Source: Gaeumannomyces sp. JS-464
Lineage: Eukaryota > Ascomycota > Sordariomycetes > Magnaporthales > Magnaporthaceae
Direction: 5' to 3'
NCBI GenBank assembly: GCA_002197995.1
Contig: NGZR01000002.1
Location: 248,001 to 312,000 of the forward strand
Length of the DNA: 64,000 bases
Position 1 is the stretch's first letter, and each line of letters opens with the position of its first letter. Shown piece by piece: positions 31,747-44,309 of this stretch. Position numbers and translations under genes: made by a program. Below the pieces are notes generated by a model, which worked only from the letters and a program-made list of their open reading frames with translations, had not been told where the DNA came from and did no database searches.

Positions 31747-33102
31747 GCCCCCCGCCCTCCTCGACTGCTCCACGATGACAGCACCTCGACGATTCGTGGC
31801 CTAGACGACGGATGCGGGGTGGTCGATAAACTTCCACCAGAACTGCCCGGTATCCGCGACCTCGGACCTGCCTTGGCCCTTTTCGATGCGATGCAGCCAC
31901 GGCACGCCAGAGCCCCCTCCTGGCTAGGGACACATAAACGGTGCCGCCTGACATGAGCGCGCGTACCTGCATATTCCTTCCCTTCTGGGCAACCGGCTGG
32001 CTTGGTCGATGTGGGTGTGGGCTGCGGCTTCGGGCCCGACCTGGCCCCTCGCTCGAGGCTAGCAGATATTTGCCGCATGTTGGATATTTTACTGTGTTCA
32101 TCACTGGTGGAAGTCTGTCCACCTTTGCATCCGTACTTTTCTCTCTTTTAGCCAACCAGATCAAGTCGCCGGATCCGGACTGCGAGGACGGCCGCACTCT
32201 CTCGATGGGACATTACCACCTACATACGCTTGACCATTGCCCCTCGCCTTGGTGGCCAGACCGGGGCGAGACTGTCCCAACAGATCTCGCCTGTCCAGAT
32301 GCTCCCAAAAATAACAAAAGCAGCGGCATCTCTTTCCCACCTCCCTCCATGAAGCCATGGAACTCTGGACAGCATCTTGCCACCTGCTCCCCCGTCCAAA
32401 AAGGTTATTCGTTCATCAAGGTAGCCTCGTAATTTGCGGCCTGCAGGAGGCGCAGCGGCGCGCTTATCAAGCCATCTCTCATCCAGCACCCGGATGGGCG
32501 CTCTATGGTTAGCCAGCGCATCCGGCGCCGAAACGTGCGCCCAAGGCCGAGTTGCTCTGCATGCTGGTGCGCCAAAGAACAGACTCCAACTGCCCTTCGT
32601 TTGGCCCACGGGTCTCTGTCCCGGCATTGGTGCCGACACGACGCCAGTGGACAGGAAGTGCGCCTTTTTTCCGTACTTTTTTTTTTTTTGCCACTCCCCA
32701 CGCTGTCTATTCTCAGATCTGCCGAAACCCAACTGGGGCGCATTCTACCGGGGCAGTTGCCCATGTTCTCGCCCGCGACCTTGTACCTCCCGTTTTCTCT
32801 CTGACATGGCACAATCTCACCAGGTCCAGGTTGACCGGCCGCCGTCTTCCCTGTATTTTGTCTCCCCTGCCTGCCCGCCCACGAGACGCGCGCTGACGTG
32901 GTATTGCAACCGTCATGACCGACGCCAGCCCTCGGCCGTACTGGGATCAGCAAGCGAGCCCTGCGGCATGGGAGGAGGGGAGGGCGGCAGAGCGCACACG
33001 GCCAGTGACTGGTGGTCGACGACGACAGCGGCAGCACCGGAGGACATCCCGTGCATGACACCACCACCACCACCACCGCTGCGGCTGCTGCTAGCTTTTC
33101 CT

Positions 33103-33144
33103 CAGGCACCAGGCACCAGGCACCGACGTCGGAACGGTGCCTGG
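33103..33144. repeat. Three CAGGCAC repeats ending in a perfect 10-bp hairpin
   Basis: Three 7-bp units CAGGCAC (33103-33123) run into the arm CCAGGCACCG (33116-33125), which pairs perfectly with CGGTGCCTGG (33135-33144) across a 9-nt loop. Intergenic; function unknown. Confidence 0.75.
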
Positions 33145-34551
33145 CCTAGCCTGGAAAGGAAGCCGTGAGGGTGGTGTGGATGCCCGATTTTTCCCAACGC
33201 CGGGCTCGAGCCTTGGCAGGGCCAGTGCGAGACTGTCTCGGTCCGCGCGTGGGCGCGCACGCCTGGTGGGTGGCCGATGCGCGCCCGTGGTCCGTCTGTC
33301 CCTGCACAAGCGACGATGCAGTCACAGTCAAAAAAAAGAAGAAAAAAACGTGGGAAGTAGGTACCTATTGTAGGGTTCGAGTGCGTTTCCACTTTCAGGG
33401 CGGAAAACCACTCGGCGAACGGTCCACCCTCTGTTCGCTTGGCCTCCCAGAGCCGGCCACGTTGGATGCGTGTCTCGGGCGCGGCAAGGACGGGCACGTC
33501 GAATGCACCCCTCCAGCGTTCCATCCTGCTTTTTTTTTTGTCCGTCCTGTCGGTCTTGAGCCCTGTGGCCCTGCCGGACGGTTCCTTGTCTTCTTGCCAA
33601 TTTTTTCGCTTTCTTCCTTGCCCTCACTCTCTTTCACTTCTGTTCCTTGCATTAGCCTAAGTCGTTGGAGGGTCGCGCCGGCCGCTCATTCGCCGGCGCG
33701 GCCAGGTCTCGGCTGGCCGGTAGCAGGGTTGGGTGGAGCGGTGGGCTGGGGCGGCCTATGGGTCGGGCATGCATTTTCTACCATTCATCGGCTCCCGCTG
33801 CCCGCCGCAACAGTCCTCTATTGTCCTGGCCGTGCAGACTTTTTTTTTCTTTTTTTTTCCTGAGTCCCACGCGCCGCTGCACTGCTTGCGTCGGTAACGT
33901 GAGTAAGATTCTCCGCTGCTTATAGTCCGATTGCAACGCTGCTGAGAAATAGACCAAGGCAGGAAAAGAAAAAGAAGACAGAAAAACAAAAAAAAAACGT
34001 TCGGTTTCCCCACTCCGGATCCCGATCTTGCCCGCCTTCTGTTGAGGAGCCGCGTGGACCAAGGCGCCATTGTGCCGTATGGTCCACGCCCAATAGGCCC
34101 CTTTTCAGCGCCGGCAGATCGTTTATGCCGCACCCGGCTTCCGAACTGTGGATCTTCGTTTCCTGGGCGGTCGAATGATCCGTCTTAGGGCAAGATGCCC
34201 GATTGAGCACGCGAGGCATGTGACAGTGTTTACAGGTCTGCTTTTTGGGCATGGGTCTCCGACAAGATGGCCTCGGAGAGCAGTTTGATGCGGGAGCCTG
34301 TGAAGTCGCGCCACGGGGGTGGCGCGGCCTCGGCATCACGGGTTCTTTGTCGCCCATGTGCCAGCGCGGCCAACGTGTGCCCATTCATCGTGATAGCGGT
34401 TATTGCAAGTAGTATACTGTTTTGTGATATTTCATCAGTTGCATGTGTTGCTCCTGGCGACCCAAGGGGAAAAAAAATGCAATCCCTCCCAGCACTCCGC
34501 GCATGTTGAATCGCGGGCCCGTTGCCAGATGCCTCCCAGCGTCCGGTCTTC

Positions 34552-35906
34552 TCAAGTCTCCAGGTTCGTCTCCAGCTCAGAGCCCGATAGCAGGAGCGCC
34601 GACAGCTGACCAAGGATACTCTCGAGGACTGGCATCTTTTCCCGAATCCTGCCAAGTTCCCCACCAGAGGCTTCGACATAGTACATGTTTTGGCTTGTGA
34701 CTCCTGTGCCACCTCGGGAAAGCACGGTTGCATCTCCGGGCTCCTCACCAAGCCTTTCGACAAGCTGGGCGATGTTCTGGATCTTTTCATGCAGCAGGGC
34801 TGTTTCCAGGTCCAGTGCAGTTTTCAGCATCAGGGCCTGGAACTGTACAAGTTCGGGCATCAAATTGTCCACCAGTTCGCCCCCTGAGTTGCGGACTGAG
34901 CACCGGGCGAATGTTTCTGTCGAAAGTCGTTGTTAGCAGCTGCTCACCAACGGGCGGGAGAAGGACAACCTTACCCTGCGTGATGTGTGTCGGGAAATCT
35001 CCAGCATCCCTGACGATCCTGGCTAGGCTCTGGTCCTTGACGTCTCTTGGCTCCAGGCAGATGAGCGCTGCCGCCATCGGAGCCGAATATTGGCCGAAGA
35101 GACGCGCAATCCTGGCCACGGTCTGCTGCTTGGGCCCCGAGAGGTCCTCGGTCTGGTTCCGTTCCCATAACTCTCGATGCGTAAGCACCCAGTTGGCCCA
35201 GTTGCTCGACGTGCGAAAATGGTCCAGGGACGGCGTCAAAGAACGCAAACCGACGTCTACAATCTTTTTCGCACACACGATCTCGCACCGGTCTTTGAGC
35301 CTTAGGGCACCTTGGGACAGGAACTCTCCGAAATAGTAATTTCCTTGCCGTTGCCGTCTGTGCCGTAGCTTGCCGAAATATTCCAGATTTTTTTCGATGT
35401 TTTTCGGTGAGTGTCTCGCGTAGTGGTTAATTAGGTACGAGTCTCTGACAAAGACGCCCTTTGGAGACCGTCGGTGCGGACGATGCAGAGGCGTATTTTC
35501 TCCAGAGGTATCGGTGGGAAGTTGACAGCCTCTGGGTCTCTCGAGCCTTGATTGGAGGAAAAATATGTATTTGAGAGCGAAAAGCAGCGAGCTTGTCCAG
35601 GACACGAGATTTGCAGTCCTCTTTCATATACACCATCTGAGGTGCTTGTTGAGGATATCTTCCACCTCGGCGTCTTCGAGGCCGAGAAGGTCCTGTTGTG
35701 CGTTCGCATTGGCGGCGGAATGCATCCATGGACATGACCCAGTCGTGGTCGAGTGTGCCGACACTTTCGCCGTGATTAATATGGAATAGGTAGGGTGGGA
35801 CATCTTCGAGTCCTTGACGTATATCATTTTGCTCAGGCGAGGGGTTGAAAAGTAGACAATCAGATATTGTCAGGGACTGGATCCGGTCGCCGAGCTCCGA
35901 AGCCAT
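34552..35906 (-). CDS. DUF7587-like fungal protein (two exons, five homopolymer frameshifts)
   Basis: The ATG at 35906 opens MASELGDRIQSLTISD; DVPPYLFHINHGES and the later VSWTSSLLFALKYIFFLQ are typical of the DUF7587 group of fungal proteins, whose function is unknown. An intron at 34917-34974 (GTAAGG donor, GCTAAC branch, CAG acceptor) joins THITQ to ETFARCSVRNSGGELVDNLM. Between 35712 and 35460 the conserved sequence switches frame five times: an extra base at the CC 35711, one missing near 35630, extra in the AAA at 35610 and near 35547, and one missing at 35460. Order on the minus strand: FRR, then QQDLLGLEDAEVEDILNKH, then KEDC, then SWTSS, then VNFPPIPLEKIRLCIVRTDG, then GVFVRDSYLIN. 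Probably intact in life. Confidence 0.7.
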
Positions 35907-36441
35907 TGTAGAACGAGATTCTAAGCGGTGGGTAATTGGTGGGTGGTTTGTACAATGGGTGAAAGGGTTTGCAGTTGTGTGTTGGGTGAGGTGGAAGGAG
36001 AAGGGTGCGGGTAATTGGTCACGGGTAATTGGTCACGATCTGCTGCTTTAAATACATGTCTGCACCTATCGCTTGGCTCCGTCCATTTCGAACATTTGCT
36101 GGACGGCTCGAAAGAGGCCTCATTCGCTCTGGCGCAATCGAGGAAGACCTCCCGCAGCCGCTTTGGCCACCATTGTCCACATGATGATGCTGCCTGGTCC
36201 CAGAGGCCGTTTTGCGGGCCAACCAACAAGGCCGCAGCATCGCCTGCAAGGGACGTGATCAACGCGAATAAAATCTACCCCGGGGTGTGAAGGATGCCAC
36301 ACCTCACAGCCACTGGCCAACACCAGAATGCCTTGGCCGTCGGTCGGTTGGTCGCCCTGCATTGCTCTTGCTTCTGGGATGATGTTGCTATCCGCTCGCC
36401 ATGGACGCCAAGACTATTGCACTGCCCGCCACCTTCTAACC
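35907..36441. other. Intergenic spacer
   Basis: About 530 bp upstream of the DUF7587-like gene and downstream of the ASCH-like gene. It has a short tandem of GGTAATTGGT around 35930-36040. Nothing else seen. Confidence 0.45.
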
Positions 36442-37014
36442 TCAGTCCTCCGCCGGGAGCAGCCTCTTCTGCTTGTGCCACACCGCCCGCCGGGCCATGC
36501 TCCGGGGCAGGTAGGTGAGGCTCCGAGGCGCAGCCTTGAAGTCGTAGTCGGCTTTCATGCTGGCCAGGGTGATGGGGATGCGCAGCTCGTAGACGGACCG
36601 GATCTTGTAGGCAAAGTCGTATCCGTCGTAGTCCCTGTCCCGTCTGTTGTACTCGGCGTTGCCCTCGGGGCCTTCCTCGAGCGGCTCGTCGCCAGGGTTG
36701 CGGGTGCGGACGAGGTCGATCTCGCAGACATGCGTGATGGCCGAGTGCGGCGCAGTGCGGTAGAACCAGATCCTTTCCACGCCTGGTTTCAGGCAGTACT
36801 TGCGGAATTCGTAATTCTTCCTGCCGTCGATGATCTTGTCCATCCAGGGGTCTTGCATGGGTAGGATCACGTCTGAGGATGATTTGGTATCCGCTTCAGT
36901 GCCGGCGGCGGCAGCGTGGGAGGGCTTGGCGGCGCGAGGCATGGTGGCGATGGCGACGATGGCGGCAGCGATAGGAGGATTAACGTTCGGGTCGGGTCCA
37001 GAAGGTGATTGCAT
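36442..37014 (-). CDS. ASCH/PUA-like domain protein
   Basis: The conserved part starts with DVILPMQDPWMDKIIDGRKN and EFRKYCLKPGVERIWFYRT, followed by HSAITHVCEIDLVRTRNPGD. This is the pattern of small ASCH/PUA-like beta-barrel proteins (an active-site-like Lys in the DGRKxYEFRK strand), a superfamily linked to RNA binding or modified-nucleoside recognition. The longest ATG frame begins at 37014 (MQSPSG, 190 residues); the ATG at 36942 (MPRAAK) gives 166 residues and is equally plausible, since the first 25 residues are of low complexity. No membrane segment. Exact function unknown; the family call is by recognition. Confidence 0.7.
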   Translation of the reverse strand: MQSPSGPDPNVNPPIAAAIVAIATMPRAAKPSHAAAAGTEADTKSSSDVILPMQDPWMDKIIDGRKNYEFRKYCLKPGVERIWFYRTAPHSAITHVCEIDLVRTRNPGDEPLEEGPEGNAEYNRRDRDYDGYDFAYKIRSVYELRIPITLASMKADYDFKAAPRSLTYLPRSMARRAVWHKQKRLLPAED

Positions 37015-37937
37015 ATGGGTGGCTGGGATGTGAAAATATGGGTGGTTGGTGTCTGGTGGGCGACCAGTGCGATTGGAAACCTGCTCAACTTGAGAATGGG
37101 GGTGTCGAAAGCGGCTAGCACAATATCCCAAACTTGTGGGCTTTCGTTTTTGTGTACTAACTTCACTAGCTCACGATCATTTTAAAAGAACGGAAAACGC
37201 TTTTCGAGGCTGCTTTGAGTAAAATAAATTAGGCTGTAGGTTCCATTTTATAAGAATTTAAAGGAACAAAAGTATAGCACGCACGGCCGACAAAGCTGCC
37301 AAGAGAATTAAAAGGATGGAAACAATTGATTTTTTGCTCCCCGTATAAACACCTTTTCCGTGTTGGTTATTTACACCATTCGATGTTTAATACGTTGGCA
37401 ATGGGCAGGTAAACAAATTAATAAAACGGATAGTACATGTTAGCAACTAGAAGTCGGACGGGTATGGTTTAAAACGAGCACTTCTTTGCCAGAACTAGTA
37501 GCGGCAGGCAGTAACTGGGATATATTGAAGATAAAGCCAAAGCCACACCAAGCCAAGCTCTTTTCAACCCGCCACTACTGCCACCGACAGTCATTTTGTC
37601 ACCGGGTCACATGAGCCGGTGCGGATCACGCCGAGAAGCAGTTCTTGTTGGCTAAATAGAACAATGGAGCCAATGCAGAGTGTTCTTTCGAAAAAGCATG
37701 CACGGTTTAGCAACCCACAGCTAAACCGCTTCCGCGGCACAGCGAGGTCTTATGCTTCGGCTTGCCGGAGTAAGGGTGTAATGTGCTTGGCCTTTGTCTT
37801 CCATGGGTACAAGGATTTGGGGATTTTAAGCAGCGACTGGTTTGATATCAATGGCCAGCTGGCGGGAATGGCAGGCCTGGACGGAATATTCCAAAGGTGG
37901 TGCTCAGTTAAAAGCCGGCGTACCCGCTCTCGGTAAA
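37015..37937. other. AT-richer intergenic region before the retrotransposon
   Basis: About 900 bp between the ASCH-like gene and the 5' LTR. Composition becomes AT-richer from 37180. No gene was recognised. The last five bases are the element's target-site duplication. Confidence 0.45.
37933..37937. repeat. Target-site duplication GTAAA (left)
   Basis: GTAAA directly precedes the TG of the 5' LTR and is repeated directly after the CA of the 3' LTR at 44905-44909, as expected for Ty3/gypsy integration (5 bp). Confidence 0.9.
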
Positions 37938-38253
37938 TGTTACACGAAGGCGCCCAAGTACCCTTGGGAATTACCCCGCCAAGGCCCGAAGGCCTAAGCG
38001 CCTGCAGGATCGTAAGCGCCGGAAGCAGTGGAGCTAGTCGTTAAAATAGGGCTACCAATCGGGCTAACGGCGGTGGTACGAGTGGGCGGACTTATTTGCA
38101 CGGGCCACAAGGGTTTGGCTATTTAACCCCTGCGTTTTCCATAAATCCCCTTAGCAGATTCTGGCTCTTTAAGCATTTTTTAAAGCATTAAAAGATTATT
38201 AGCTTCCATAAAGTAATATAATCCTTTTAAGCTTGCATTGCACTTTTATAACA
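37938..38253 (+). repeat. 5' LTR (heavily mutated copy)
   Basis: 316 bp, starts TGTTACAC and ends ATAACA. It differs from the 3' LTR at 25 positions, all transitions; in 24 of them this copy has the T or A. It is therefore the more mutated of the two. Confidence 0.95.
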
Positions 38254-38499
38254 AATAATCTTTTATTTTATTTAAAACCGTTTAATAATACTTATTACCT
38301 TTCCTTTTAAGCTTTGGAAGGTACTACTTAGTTAAATCCTATCCCACATTACCTTTTAATCGTCCAAACCGGCAAATTTTTGTCGGTCGCATTACTACGG
38401 AACACCTTACAAGCTTATAACCGGCTAGTGCCAGGCCGATTGCGCTTAATCCCGTTATTACTAGCATCTTTCGGGAACCCGTGCTAGTCGCCCTTTTTA

Positions 38500-40760
38500 C
38501 GGGATCCGACAACGAGTTATCCGAAAAAGAGGACGAAGAACCTTTTTAGCAAAAAAAGGGGATTTTACTATGCCAGCTTAGGGTAATTCGTTACGAGCTT
38601 TAAAAGCTAGTATAAAAAACCCCTTTTTATTACCAACCGTAAATATCCCTATAACAAATAACGCAAAAGCTTTTATTTTGTACTTAGCTTTTACCTTTAA
38701 GCAAGCTATGGGTTAAAAAGCCTTTTAATCCTTAAGGAAAATGCCCGACCTTTTAAAATGGATGGTTAGTATTTAACAAAAATTCGTTAATACGCATTAC
38801 GCTATTATAACCTTATCCAAAAGTGTCGAACGAGGAACATTCGACGTATAAAGGCAATTTAGTAAGCTTAAGGCTTATTACGATAGCATTATTTACGGCT
38901 ATTATACCTTCGTTTCCATGCATAAGGAAAAGCTGCTAGCCTTTACGGAATAATAAAAAAAGTTTTATTAACGGATTTCCGCGGAAAGCTACTTATTTGC
39001 TTAGCAAATATGGGGAAACGTCGTAGCCCTAGCGGAATAACAAAAAGTACGCATTTAAGCTTTAATCCATTTCCGGGACGCTACCCGAACGAACCAGGAC
39101 CGCTTTTAAAAACTGCAAAAACGGTTTACCTTTTTTAAGGAAAGCGTTAAAAGATGGGCAAAACAAAAAAAGGCTTAAATCCAAATCCTTATAGCTAAAA
39201 AGCATATTTTCCCAAACGATTTTACGGTTGCGGAAAAAAGGGTACTTTTTAAAACACGGCAGCTCGTTAAAAACACGTTAAAAAAAGCGCGACGCTTGGA
39301 AAAAAAAGGGATCCGCCTACGCTTTTCCACCGTAATATTAGCGTTATAACGAAATTCCATACCCTTTATGTTTTACCAAAAGTCGCTAGCTAATAACCCC
39401 GCCGGCGCCCCGGTCCTTTTTATCGAAATAAAACTTGCGAAATAATCGGATATAAAACAATCCGCGTTTTTACGATAAGGGATCCTTAATAAGGACCTTT
39501 TATTTCCCGTTAACCTGTAACGATAATAAGTTAAAGCTATTACCGCCGCCGCTTATTAATAATACCGTGCAGCTATTACCGGGCTACGCTATTTAAGCAG
39601 CTTAAAAGGGGTATTAAAAGCTCCTTTTTAAAAATTACCGAATAAACCTTTTAATTATATCGCTATTTTAAAAAACCCGTCGAACTTTTCCGAATCGTTT
39701 TCGAGCGAAAACGATAATAACGGAAATAGCCGTGGAAACCCTCGAAAAATGTCCCGACGATTTCGAAATTCGGGATTCCGGGATATTATTCGAGAATTTC
39801 GGCGCGGTTTCGACCGATCCACGGCTTTTACCGCCATCGTTAATCCAATCCAGTTTAACAAACCTAAAAAATACGCAAAAAAGGATTTAGCGGCATTTAA
39901 ACTTTGGTAATTTCGCGTTACGGCTTATATAAAAACCTACGTGGTTAATTTCCCAAATAATGTTATTAAAATTAATTGGGTCGGGTTTTTCTTTACCGAA
40001 AACGCTTAAGTTTGGCATTATTAACGTTTGCGGTTTATACGAAAAGTTGGATTAAAAAACAATTGGAGCGCTTATTCGTCCGCATTTTAGGAACGCTTTA
40101 AAAACGTTACCGAGCATTACCGTAACGCCCGAAAAATGCGAAAACTTAAATATAAAGGTAATACCGTACAATACATTACCGAGCTTTTCGATTTTAAAAA
40201 GGCAATATAATAGTCCGGCGTTATTTTCCGGAAATACATTTCCAGCTCCCTGTTAAAAAAGATTACTCGTTTTATATATTCGCAAAAAGGAAGCTTTCCC
40301 GATACGGATAAGGAATTTTTAACTGCCATTTAAAAAGCAGGGAAAATTTACGAAGTTATGTTTTAAAACCCGGGGTTAAAATCGCAATCGGGAAAAGAAA
40401 GGCCCGCTTCGATATAAAAGCGTTTAAACGCGGGCCGTTCCCGCGATAACAGCTTTAAAAAGGCTAACAACTTAAGCCAATTTTTAAAGCCGGCGCTAGC
40501 TAAAAAGGCCGCAATCGGCGATAAAAAAAACCATGTTTGGCCTTTTATTAAGCAAATATTGGAAAGCGTCGACCAAAAAAACGTGGATTAATAAAAGCAG
40601 GCAAAAGTAGCATGTTAAAAATGTGGTCGAAAAAATTACCATATTTTAAAATGCTTTGCAAAAAAGGACGTTACCGGCAAAAATCTCCCGCCGCCCCCGA
40701 CTAAAATGGCTAGCAATAAAAGGGTCGCTTTTAACAAACCTACGGGTTATAAACCTAAAA
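38500..40760 (+). pseudogene. Gag region remnant with CCHC zinc knuckle
   Basis: Stops in all frames, but the segment near 40610-40660 reads C-x2-C followed by GRKN and HILKC, the CCHC knuckle of retroviral-type nucleocapsid. The expected first histidine reads Tyr (CAC to TAC), consistent with C-to-T mutation. No longer able to encode a protein. Confidence 0.6.
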
Positions 40761-41379
40761 AGGTTAAAGTTGCGGCCGTAACCCGGCTACGATAAACATC
40801 CCCCGTTACGAACCGATATTTTAAAAAACTCCCCGAATTAAACTCGGATTGTTAATAACCCCGGATCGCTATAATTAAAACCGGAGCCGGGATGAAAAAA
40901 GGAAACCTATTATAAATATGTGCATTTAACTAAAAAGTCGTCCCGAAATCCCTATCTAAATTCTTTTCGATTTAAAAAGCGATATTGCTGTTATTTTAAA
41001 CAAAATTACGGCATTATTACCTAAGCACGTTATCGAACGGCCCATTTCACGAGTTATAAAAGCCTTTTATAGGGGCTTAATAAGGGTAAAAGGAAAACAA
41101 TTCCTTTTTAATGTCGTACTACGGTATCGGAACTACCGAATAATGGAAACTTTCGAAATTAGCCCTTTTAATTTTAACTTCGACGTTTTTATGCTTTATA
41201 AGTGGATTAAAAAGCATAAGCTTTTAGGATTTTTCGAAAAACCAAAACACGTTCGATTTAAATTAAAAGGATATTGAAAGTGCAATCGGTTAAAAGCCCG
41301 GAAACCCCGAAGTTCGCTGCCCGAAAACATCCTAACTACCGAACTAACCACTATCGCTTTTATTAAACAACGCATTATA

Positions 41380-43900
41380 ATGCCTTAAGATTTTAAGCCT
41401 TTTAATAAAAATAAAAGCGAGTTACGGGACTTTAAACCCCCCGATAAACTTAACACCGTACCCGAAAAGTATAAGGAATTTTTCCCTATTATATTAGTTA
41501 AAGCCGTTATGCGCTTACCCGACCACCAGCTTTAGGATTATAAAATTAATTTTAAAGAAGGAGCTAAACCCATATGGGGCTTATTATATTAAATAAGCGT
41601 TTAAAAACTGAAAGTTTTTAAGCTTTAATTCCAAAAAAACTTAAAAGCGGGAAAAATCCGTCGGTTTATTTCCGCTATTAGTTTCCTTTTGTTATTCGCC
41701 GAGAAAAAAAACCCCTTAAATTTACTACGACCCGTTATTAATTATAAAAACTTTAATTTTAAAACGATACTAATCCGTTATCCTATTCCTTTAATTATTA
41801 AGCTCCAAAATAAATTGCGAAATGCAAAATGGATAACGAAAATCGATTTAAAAACCGGCTTTAACCTAATTCGTATAAAGGAAAACCATAAATAGCTTAT
41901 AGCATTCCGCTGCAAATACGGACTTTTCGAGTACACCGTTATACCGATAGGCCTTATTAACGCCCTAGCTACCTTTTAAAGCCTTATAAATTACATTTTT
42001 ATAAACCTAATCGACGCGGGACTTTTGGTATACCTCGATAATTTTTTAATTTACGCGGAAACAAAAAAATAACACGATAAGTTGGTCCGGGAAATCCTAT
42101 AGCGCTTAACGAATTATAACCTCGCCGTAGCTCCCCGAAAATGCGCCTGGTTTATTTAAAAAGTCGAGTTTTTTAGGCATATTATCGGTTTTTAAAGCAT
42201 TTTTATATTTAACGATAAAATCCAGGCTATTATCGATTAAGAAGCCTTAAAAACGTTAAAAAACTGCTAATCGTTCGTTGGCTTTGCTAATTTTTACAAA
42301 CGGTTTATTAAAGGCTTTTCGTTTATCGTTCGACCATTAACCACGGCTAATTCCCTTTTTAAAGGATAATGGATTTGGATTAAAAATATGCAATAAACCT
42401 TCGAATTATTTAAAAAGGCATTTACGTTGCCCCTAATCCTTCGGCATTTTAACCTAAAGCTTTTTGCATAAATGGAAGCCGACTTTTCGGATTTCGCCTA
42501 CGGCGCAATACTTTTTTAACGAAACCCTGTTATAAGCAAGCTTTACCTTATCGCTTTCCACTCCCGCAAAATAACCGCGGCCGAAATTAACTACGAAATT
42601 TACGATAAGGAGCTTTTAGCAATCGTCGATAGTTTTAGCAAATGGCGTTATTATTTCGAAAAAGCCAAATACCGGATAAAAGTTTATACGGATTACCGGA
42701 ATTTGGAATACTTTTTTACCGCTAAAGTTTTTAACAGGCGGCAAGCCCGATAGGCTTAGCAATTGGCTAATTACAACTTTATAATCCACTATAAACTAGG
42801 CAAATAAAATGATAAGGCCGATATGCTTTTAAAGCTAGCTTAGCATAAGTTTAAAAAAGGGGGGAGTGAAAATTAGCCGATTGCGATAATTTTATAAAAA
42901 AAACACTTTTTTAAAACTAAAACCGCGGTTTTAATAACGGAAACCACGGCATAAAAGGATTAAAAACCTTTATTCGTGCTTTTCGCATCCGCTAAATTTT
43001 GCAATATCCCTATTATATAATAAACCGCAAAATTTACCGATAAAATCCGCGAAGCCGGCAAATCGAACCCCGAATACTAGGATTATTTAAAAAAACCGGG
43101 AAAGGAAAAAAAGGTAAAAAATGGCTTTTTTTTACCGCAAAAACAGGTTACGAGTGCCTTTAGCTTTGCAAAAAAAGGTTTTCGAGTTCGAATATAACAC
43201 TAAGGTCGCCGGACATATAGGGATAAACAAAACCCTCGAACTAATTACCCGCCACTTTTGGTAGCTAAGTATCGCGAAAAGCGTTCGGAAATACGTGCGA
43301 AATTATTTAAAGTGCTAAAAGAACAAAGCTTTAAAGCATGCATTATTTAAACCCTTTTAACTTATAAAGCTGCATTACTAGTTTTGGAAAACTATAATTA
43401 TAAATTTTATTACGAATTTCCCTTTAAACAACGATTGTAATTTAATTTGGGTAATGGTAAACCTATTTATTAAAATGGCATATTTCGTACCTTTTAAAAT
43501 AAAAGGTAAAAAAACGGATAATTTTATCCGTATATTCGCCAAAAAATATTGGCGATTGCACGGTATGCTATTAAATATTATTTTTAATAAAAATTCCAGG
43601 TTTACAAGCCATTTATGGAAAAATTTCCTTTATTTGGTCGGGATTAAGCCCAAAATAAGCACGGCTTTTCATTTTTAAACGAATAAATAAACCGAAAAAC
43701 TTAATTAAAGCTTAGAAGTTTACTTCCGTTTATTCGTTAATTACGAAATAACTAACTGGGTTAATTTCCCCCTTATAGCGGAATTTGCTTATAATAATAC
43801 TTTTTTTACAAGTACCACCGTTATTCCCTTTTTCGCTAATTACGGGTATTATTTAACCTTTAATAACCCCCCTTTTCCGGGATAAACGAGGAATTTAAAT
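41380..43900 (+). pseudogene. Pol remnant: reverse transcriptase, RNase H and integrase
   Basis: RT is seen as LLRPVINYKNFNFKTI, RYPIPLI and WITKIDLKTGFNLIRI; the catalytic YLDD box near 42031 reads YLDN, a G-to-A change. RNase H follows ([19 protein letters not shown]). The integrase zinc finger (VAGHIGINKTLELITRHFW) and core (KMAYFVPFKI, FNKNSRFTSHLWKNFLY, KPKISTAFHF) complete Pol. Many stops; all active sites damaged. Confidence 0.9.
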
Positions 43901-44309
43901 AGCAAGCTATACAACCATTGGATAACCCAAATACATTAGGAAGCTAAAAGCTGCTTCGAAAAGGCACGAAAACGGATAAAGCATTAGGCAAATAAAAAAC
44001 GAAGCCTTTTACCGGTTTTAACCGAGGGATAACTCGTTATGCTTAATGCTCGCCATATTAAAACCCGCCGTCCCGCTAAAAAACTCGACTTTAAAATGCT
44101 CGGCCTTTTCCGAATTTCGAAGGTAATTTCCCCTTCCGCAATCCGCCTAACCCTGCTAAAAACTTAAAAAATCCACGACGCTTTCCACGTGTTATTTATA
44201 AAGCCTTACCGCGCTAGCATTTAAGCACGGCCTAACCCTAACCAGGTTTTCGAAAAGCTCCCCCGATAAAAGGAAAATATACCGTTAAAAGGGTGGAAAA
44301 CTCCATGGT

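Larger units (their letters stand above)
27898..34551. other. Gene-poor region, about 6.6 kb
   Basis: Upstream of the 608-residue gene and downstream of the DUF7587-like gene. No coding frame is convincing on either strand, and frames are repeatedly interrupted by long homopolymers. Features seen: T tract at 30176, T16 at 31311, C tract at 31727, an ACC microsatellite at about 33060, and a perfect hairpin at 33116. It could be a long promoter or hold unrecognised non-coding RNA. Confidence 0.5.

Noticed and set aside
37619..37936. A 105-codon frame just before the 5' LTR
   Set aside because: No similarity or motif, and it is truncated at the element boundary by chance.
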